Origin: Massiliimalia timonensis
GTDB lineage: Bacteria > Bacillota > Clostridia > Oscillospirales > Ruminococcaceae
Assembly (NCBI RefSeq): GCF_900186585.1
Contig: NZ_FYDD01000002.1
Coordinates: forward strand, 329,684-393,683
Length of the DNA stretch: 64,000 nucleotides
Direction: 5' to 3'
The notes beneath the pieces were generated by a model, which was given only the letters and a program-made list of their open reading frames with translations, did not search any database and was not told the DNA's origin. Of this stretch, positions 59,783 to 64,000 are shown piece by piece (positions within the stretch are counted from its first letter, which is position 1; the number at the start of each line of letters is the position of its first letter). The translations under genes and the position numbers were made by a program.

Positions 59783-61183
59783 CTAAAATCTGAAATACAA
59801 AAATGGATTAAATGAACCGTCCACTAAAAATGCAGTACACAATGCCAAAAGAATGACTAAAAAGACAGGTTCAACAATTTGAAGTATCACGTTTAGAAAT
59901 TTCTTTTTTTTCGCTGAATTCAAAAGTTTTTTCACGATAGGGGTAGCACCTATTGCTGCTAAAATCAAAATAACCGCATAGTTTTGGAGATAGTATACGG
60001 ATTCTAAGGAAATAAAAGGCAATCCGCCTACGCCGAACATATCTGCAATCAATGAGAATGCTTGGGTAATACTGGGCGCGTCAAAGATTACAAAACTGAT
60101 TGCAACTATTAATAAAACATATAGGTGGTTGAAAACTTTTGCTTTTTTCAAAAATGGAAGAAGCCACATTTTTTCAATAATCAGTAATACTGCAAACAGA
60201 ATTCCCCATAAAATAAAGGTCCATTGAGCGCCGTGCCAAAAACCGGTAGCCGCCCAAACGAGAAAAATATTTAAAAACCATCTTGCTTTACCGACCCGAT
60301 TTCCTCCTAATGGGATATATAAATAATCCCGAAACCATGATCCCAGAGAAATGTGCCATCTTCGCCAAAACTCGGTAATACTTTTGGATATATAGGGATA
60401 ATCGAAATTTTCCGGAAAATGAAATCCCAATATCTGTCCGAGTCCAATGGCCATATCGCTGTAGCCTGAAAAGTCAAAGTAAATATGGAGCATATAAGAA
60501 ATGGCATAAAGCCAGCAAAACAGCACAGATTTGCTATCTGAAGCCTGAAATGATGCAATACCTTGTCCTAAAAGATTGGCAATCAATATTTTTTTTGCCA
60601 ATCCAATTAGAAATCTGCGGATTCCTTTTGCAGTATTTTCGACGGTATGAGTTCTTGATTTCAGCTGTTTTTCTATCTCTGAATACCGTACGATTGGACC
60701 CGCAACCAACTGTGGAAACATCGCAATGTAGGTGGCAAGATCTAAGTAATTTTTTTGAGCTTTAACTTCGTTTCGGTAAACGTCTACAGAATAACTCAAA
60801 ATCTGGAAGGTATAGAAGCTGATGCCGATTGGAAGAGTTACCTTAAGCAGTGGGATAGATAGTCCAGTAACAGCATTGAAATTGCTGATAAAAAAATCCG
60901 TATATTTAAAATATCCCAGCATAAATAAACTCAAAATCACAGAAACGGCCAAAAAGAGTTTTGACCGTTTTGTCCCTCGATATTTTTCAATCAAGATTCC
61001 AAAAAAGTATCCCTGTGTAATGGAAATCAGCATAAAGATAAGGTATTTTGGTTCCCCCCAACCATAGAAAACCAGACTAGATAAAAACAAGACACCATTT
61101 TTCATCTGTTTGGGAACGATAAAATATAACGTTAACACACAGGGCAGAAAATAATATAAGAAAGGGATGCTAGAAAATAACAT
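59783..61183 (-). CDS. MBOAT family membrane O-acyltransferase (AlgI/DltB-like)
   Basis: The 466-residue protein has about eleven membrane helices and MBOAT hallmarks: a YFxPIxLxxYF-like start (FLYYFLPCVLTLYF), LPIGISFYTFQILSYSVDVYR, FPQLVAGPIVRYSEI, DFSGYSDMAIGLGQILGF, FWRRWHISLGSWFRDYLYIPLGG and GFWHGAQWTFILWG with the catalytic His. It moves an acyl group, usually acetyl, across the membrane for transfer to a polysaccharide or teichoic acid by the DHHW partner. It is 13 bp after the lipoprotein gene in a five-gene operon. Confidence 0.93.
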   Translation of the reverse strand: MLFSSIPFLYYFLPCVLTLYFIVPKQMKNGVLFLSSLVFYGWGEPKYLIFMLISITQGYFFGILIEKYRGTKRSKLFLAVSVILSLFMLGYFKYTDFFISNFNAVTGLSIPLLKVTLPIGISFYTFQILSYSVDVYRNEVKAQKNYLDLATYIAMFPQLVAGPIVRYSEIEKQLKSRTHTVENTAKGIRRFLIGLAKKILIANLLGQGIASFQASDSKSVLFCWLYAISYMLHIYFDFSGYSDMAIGLGQILGFHFPENFDYPYISKSITEFWRRWHISLGSWFRDYLYIPLGGNRVGKARWFLNIFLVWAATGFWHGAQWTFILWGILFAVLLIIEKMWLLPFLKKAKVFNHLYVLLIVAISFVIFDAPSITQAFSLIADMFGVGGLPFISLESVYYLQNYAVILILAAIGATPIVKKLLNSAKKKKFLNVILQIVEPVFLVILLALCTAFLVDGSFNPFLYFRF

Positions 61184-61196
61184 AACTCAGTACCTG

Positions 61197-61793
61197 TTAT
61201 GCAATAGGTTCTTCCAAAATTACTTTGGAGGATGGGTAGGTAGAAGTTAACTGTGCTTGAAAAGTGCCTAATACTTCATTATTTCCGTAAAAAGAAACAA
61301 TGTAGTCTCCAACAGAAACAATGATAAGTTTATCAGGAAATCCGCACATCCATTGTTTCTGAAGAATATTGTCTTTTATTGCTTTGGCAAGATTGTTGAT
61401 ATCATCAGAACTTTTTACATGGTAAGTTCCGCAGGTGAAAATATTTGCATTCATCATATGAATAAGTGAAGCAGCATCATCAATTTTATCTACTAAAGCA
61501 GATGGAAATCCGAGTGTCGAATCCAATGCAGTAGGGTCAGAAAGATCAAATTTTCCGGGAGCATCTGTGGTGGCATTTTCCTCAGACAGATCCCCACCCA
61601 TAGCGGCAAATTTATTGTCCTCAGGATAGCCCTTCCAAACTGCAGTCAGAAGCTCTACAGCATCTTTGGCTGTTATCTGTTGGCTGTTATTTGATTCTGG
61701 ATTGGAAGAAAAGTCACTGCCAGAGTTTTTAGAACAAGCGGTGAAAGAAAATGATAAGACTGCCACTAAAAGAATAGCTGTTAATTTTTTCAT
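61197..61793 (-). CDS. Putative lipoprotein linked to the acyltransferase pair
   Basis: The 198-residue protein has a lipoprotein signal (MKKLTAILLVAVLSFSFTAC, Cys20), a Ser/Asn linker and a domain without Cys. Overall layout recalls DUF4358 lipoproteins, which are often encoded beside MBOAT/DHHW genes in Clostridia, but I cannot confirm the family. It may help deliver or sense acylation on the outer face. CGGAGG lies 10 bp before ATG 61793. Flanked closely by the anti-sigma-like gene (16 bp) and the MBOAT gene (13 bp). Confidence 0.75.
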   Translation of the reverse strand: MKKLTAILLVAVLSFSFTACSKNSGSDFSSNPESNNSQQITAKDAVELLTAVWKGYPEDNKFAAMGGDLSEENATTDAPGKFDLSDPTALDSTLGFPSALVDKIDDAASLIHMMNANIFTCGTYHVKSSDDINNLAKAIKDNILQKQWMCGFPDKLIIVSVGDYIVSFYGNNEVLGTFQAQLTSTYPSSKVILEEPIA

Positions 61794-61809
61794 AATATAA
61801 AACCTCCGA

Positions 61810-62346
61810 TTATTGTTTTTGGATTGTCCAACATTTTTGGGTTTCGTCATAAAAAAGCGAGATATCGATATTGTTATTGATGATAAGAGTATATGTCTTT
61901 CCAATATTAGGTTGCTCAATTTTCCATTGAATATATACGAGTTCTTTACTTTGATAACTTTGCCCAGTATACAACAACTCACTGTAGTCTGGAGAATACA
62001 CTTCTATTGTCCCGTCTTTCGTGCTCATATGTACTATCCGATCGGCATTGATTTGAATAGGAATAGAGATAAGCTCAGGGGTAGATACTCGGATATCAGA
62101 TTCTGCGGGAGCAGGAAGATCAACACGAATAGTCTGGTTGGAAAGAATGCTGTCATAGATTGAGATCTCTACTGTTGCAGAAAACCGTGAGAATAGGGCG
62201 ATGCCACAAATCAAAGTAAGGCAGGCTGCTATGCTGAAAATCAGAAAAGGATTTTTCTTTTTCGGTTTTTGCATCATATCAGATGCCGAAACAATCAGTT
62301 CGTCATCTATCTGTGTCATTGCTTTCAAAAACACCTCATGGTTCAT
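61810..62346 (-). CDS. Membrane-anchored anti-sigma-like protein
   Basis: The 178-residue protein has a short cytoplasmic head (MNHEVFLKAMTQIDDELIVSASDMMQKPKKK), one membrane helix (about 33-52) and a beta-rich outer domain of 120 residues. The topology and the 11-bp overlap with the ECF sigma gene are those of an anti-sigma factor, although no zinc HxxxCxxC motif is present. It would hold the sigma factor until an envelope signal arrives. AGGAGGGG precedes ATG 62346. Confidence 0.72.
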   Translation of the reverse strand: MNHEVFLKAMTQIDDELIVSASDMMQKPKKKNPFLIFSIAACLTLICGIALFSRFSATVEISIYDSILSNQTIRVDLPAPAESDIRVSTPELISIPIQINADRIVHMSTKDGTIEVYSPDYSELLYTGQSYQSKELVYIQWKIEQPNIGKTYTLIINNNIDISLFYDETQKCWTIQKQ

Positions 62347-62899
62347 AGTACCCCTCCTTTTCTAAATATAATTTTAGACGTTTTCTCGTTCTCATCAACA
62401 TTGATTTTATTTTACTCTGGCTATATTGACAATGAGTGGAAATGTCTTTGATTGAATCACAATAAAAATATCGCCGAATAAATATATTACGGGCTTCCAA
62501 GCTTTCAGTATATAAAAAATTACTAATCGACTGGCTGAGTTTTTTGATTTCGATTTCATCTTCAACTGATATTTTTGAGGGAATATAAATATCCAGTTCA
62601 CTGAGTGATTGAGTAAATTCGTTCGTTAAGCGTTTTTGAGCATGTTTTGCTTGATATTTATTTAATGCGAGGTTGCGAGCGATTTTGGCTACAAATGCCG
62701 CCAATAAACTAGGGAAATTTGGTGGTATGGAATTCCAGGTTTGCATGTAGGTGTCGTTGACATTTTCTTCACTTTCAGGAAGATCGGATAGAATATTCAT
62801 TGAAATTTTGAAACAATATGCACCATATTTGTCGGCGGTTTCTTTGATGGCCTGTTCGTCTCGCCTCCAATAAAGATCGACGATTTTTTGATCGTCCAT
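62336..62899 (-). CDS. ECF-type RNA polymerase sigma factor
   Basis: The 187-residue protein has a region 2 (YGAYCFKISMNILSDLPESEENVNDTYMQTWNSIPP, with the region-2.3/2.4 helix) and region 4 (ARNIFIRRYFYCDSIKDISTHCQYSQSKIKSMLMRTRKRLKLYLE). It lacks region 3, as in extracytoplasmic-function sigmas. It is the first gene of the operon with an anti-sigma-like protein, a lipoprotein and an O-acyltransferase pair, so it likely turns on this module under envelope stress. AGAAAGGAG precedes the ATG. A candidate self-recognised promoter lies at 62944-62967. Confidence 0.9.
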   Translation of the reverse strand: MDDQKIVDLYWRRDEQAIKETADKYGAYCFKISMNILSDLPESEENVNDTYMQTWNSIPPNFPSLLAAFVAKIARNLALNKYQAKHAQKRLTNEFTQSLSELDIYIPSKISVEDEIEIKKLSQSISNFLYTESLEARNIFIRRYFYCDSIKDISTHCQYSQSKIKSMLMRTRKRLKLYLEKEGYYEP

Positions 62900-62943
62900 A
62901 TACCTACGCTCCTTTCTGTTAGCAAGTTACCATCTATAATATA

Positions 62944-62967
62944 AGACAGATTTTTTAGACTTTGGTT
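62944..62967 (-). promoter_or_regulatory. Candidate ECF-type autoregulated promoter
   Basis: On the minus strand GCAACC (ECF -35-like AAC core), 16 bp, GTCT (ECF -10-like). The motif is short, so this is a suggestion. Confidence 0.35.
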
Positions 62968-63018
62968 GCATGAGATATGTAATTTTTTAAAAGAAAATAT
63001 CTTTTGAGGATAGGTAGT

Positions 63019-63411
63019 CCTCCTTTTCAAATATTATATAATAATAGAATATTACAAGTCTATATAAAATGCAATGCTAAGAAGCTGTGTGATTTCAAAT
63101 CCGCCGATGAATCGGAACGCTCTGCGGCGTATTCGATTCGCTTTCCTGCTGTTTCAACTTGAAGGTGGTTTCGCTGATCTGTTTCAGTTTATGGTTGATG
63201 ATGTCATTTTCGTCAACCACCAGAACCGGCAGCCGGTCAAATTCTGTTTCCAGTTTCTTGATTTTGTTCTCTAACACAATGGGGCTGGTTTCTTCCTTTT
63301 CTCCGGCAATGCAGTATATCAGGGTATCCTGCAGCGCCGCTGCCTATGAATCAAAGAACGGATGGCTTTCAGTATAGCAGTGTGGAGGGGGGCTTTAAGG
63401 CTAGGCGAATT
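63019..63411 (-). repeat. Direct repeat copy 2 (deleted recombinase tail plus flank)
   Basis: Same orientation as 57846-58410; a block of roughly 160 bp present in copy 1 is missing here between about 63115 and 63120. Confidence 0.85.
63052..63407 (-). pseudogene. Serine recombinase C-terminal remnant (copy 2)
   Basis: Read on the minus strand it begins NSPSLKAPLHTAILKAIRSLIH, loses frame, and shows ENKIKKLETEFDRLPVLVVDENDIINHKLKQ as a broken second piece. An internal deletion then joins it to the last codons shared with copy 1. Frameshifts and the deletion make it non-functional. Confidence 0.75.
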
Positions 63412-63700
63412 CCAGCCCGTTGATACGGTGAAAAGAAAACCTTTCAGGATAAACGACGATTTTTTGCACCATGCTTTTGAACACGGAAGGTTCAAACTTC
63501 AGCATAGGCTGGGCTTCTTCCAGCAGCAGTTTGATGCTGTCAATGACACGACTAACCTCGTCCGGTCCTTGAAGTTGCCGCAGTTCCCGCCGCAATTCTT
63601 CGATTTTTTGGTTGTTACGGTTGCTTCGCTCTATAAAAATAGCAGAATCAATACATCCCTTGGTCTGCAGCCTTGTGAGTGAATGATTCTGTTGAGGTAA
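63401..63700 (-). pseudogene. Second serine-recombinase C-terminal remnant
   Basis: The frame gives RLQTKGCIDSAIF, IEELRRELRQLQGPDEVSRVIDSIK, then FEPSVFKSMVQKIVVYPERFSFHRINGLEFA and a stop. This is the typical end of the other common large-serine-recombinase type (Glu/Arg-rich coiled coil, VEKIIV strand, hydrophobic end). The catalytic and ribbon domains are missing. Its last codons coincide with the start of the copy-2 remnant, so two different recombinase genes were joined here. Confidence 0.7.
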
Positions 63701-63975
63701 AGGCTCAGGAACCAACTTGCACAGAAGATGGTAATATCGTTTACTGGTATTGTGCCGACTACGGCAAATACTTCAGCGATGCCACTCTAACTAAAGAAAT
63801 CAGCAGAGATGATACTATGATCCCAGCACTTGGACAATCTAAAGAAAATGAATCTACAGATAACCCTAAAATAGGAGACAGCGGCATGACCTTATGGATC
63901 AGCCTGGCAGCTATTTCCGCACTTGGATTAGTTGGTACAATCATTCTCAATAAAAAGAGAAGAACAGGAAAATAA
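63679..63975 (+). pseudogene. Cell-wall-anchored surface protein, 3' fragment
   Basis: About 95 residues with a repeat-type segment (PTCTEDGNIVYWYCADYGKYFSDATLTKEI) and an acidic linker. A C-terminal sorting region follows: NPKIGDSG, a 20-residue hydrophobic helix (LWISLAAISALGLVGTIIL) and NKKRRTGK. NPKIG is a variant of sortase-type NPxTG signals. No proper start is present; the frame begins where the recombinase remnant ends, so it is the tail of a longer adhesin cut off by rearrangement. Confidence 0.65.
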
Positions 63976-64000
63976 GAGAATATTTTAATAAGAGAGAGCT

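Noticed and set aside
1..64000. CRISPR arrays, tRNA and rRNA genes, complete insertion sequences
   Set aside because: None of the characteristic repeats, cloverleaf sequences or transposase genes were seen on either strand; only recombinase remnants occur.

Overview
The window looks like a chromosome segment of a strictly anaerobic, Gram-positive gut-type Clostridium relative (Clostridia, plausibly the Oscillospiraceae/Ruminococcaceae side). Pointers are strong AGGAGG-type ribosome sites, sigma-A-like promoters, lipoprotein sugar-binding proteins, YesM/YesN-type regulators, several MATE pumps, clostridial small proteins and an oxygen-sensitive glycyl radical enzyme. No rRNA, tRNA or CRISPR was seen. 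Family names come from reading motifs by eye; no database search was possible.

Region by region: 1-4.7 kb holds the start of a MATE pump (minus), a PHP-UvrD helicase fusion and an Eis-like acetyltransferase. 4.8-10.1 kb is a small conserved protein and an alpha-glucoside operon (binding protein, two permeases, GH13_31 glucosidase, HPr-like protein lacking its active-site His). 10.1-16.1 kb is a GT2-GtrA-YfhO surface-glycosylation operon, divergent from a response regulator/histidine kinase pair. 16.1-25.3 kb carries a FliB-like protein, two MATE pumps (one behind paired repressor-type operators), DUF6472, TspO and TfoX-N proteins, a GH4-GH51 operon and an XRE regulator. 25.5-34.5 kb has a NatA/NatB-like ABC exporter, a DUF3795-GNAT fusion, DUF1905, an FAD-Rieske oxidoreductase, a tocopherol-cyclase-like protein and a vWA protein.

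35.1-57.6 kb is a large carbohydrate-use island: an amidohydrolase-GH172 pair, a LacI regulator, then a six-gene operon (PfkB kinase, class II aldolase, LacZ-like GH2, radical-SAM activase, glycyl radical enzyme, fucose-isomerase-like protein). That operon starts at a near-consensus promoter whose -10 box runs into a 28-bp perfect palindrome. Facing it is a GH2/ABC-importer operon controlled by a divergent YesM/YesN pair. The combination of isomerase, kinase, aldolase and a short CWE-type glycyl radical enzyme under one operator is the best candidate for an undescribed pathway.

57.8-63.7 kb is AT-rich and bounded by two decayed, directly repeated serine-recombinase tails. Between them lies a compact five-gene operon: ECF sigma factor, membrane protein likely to be its anti-sigma, lipoprotein, MBOAT acyltransferase and DHHW/AlgX-like protein. 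This suggests a horizontally acquired, self-regulated cell-envelope O-acylation module. The window ends in a truncated cell-wall-anchored surface protein fused to a recombinase remnant.
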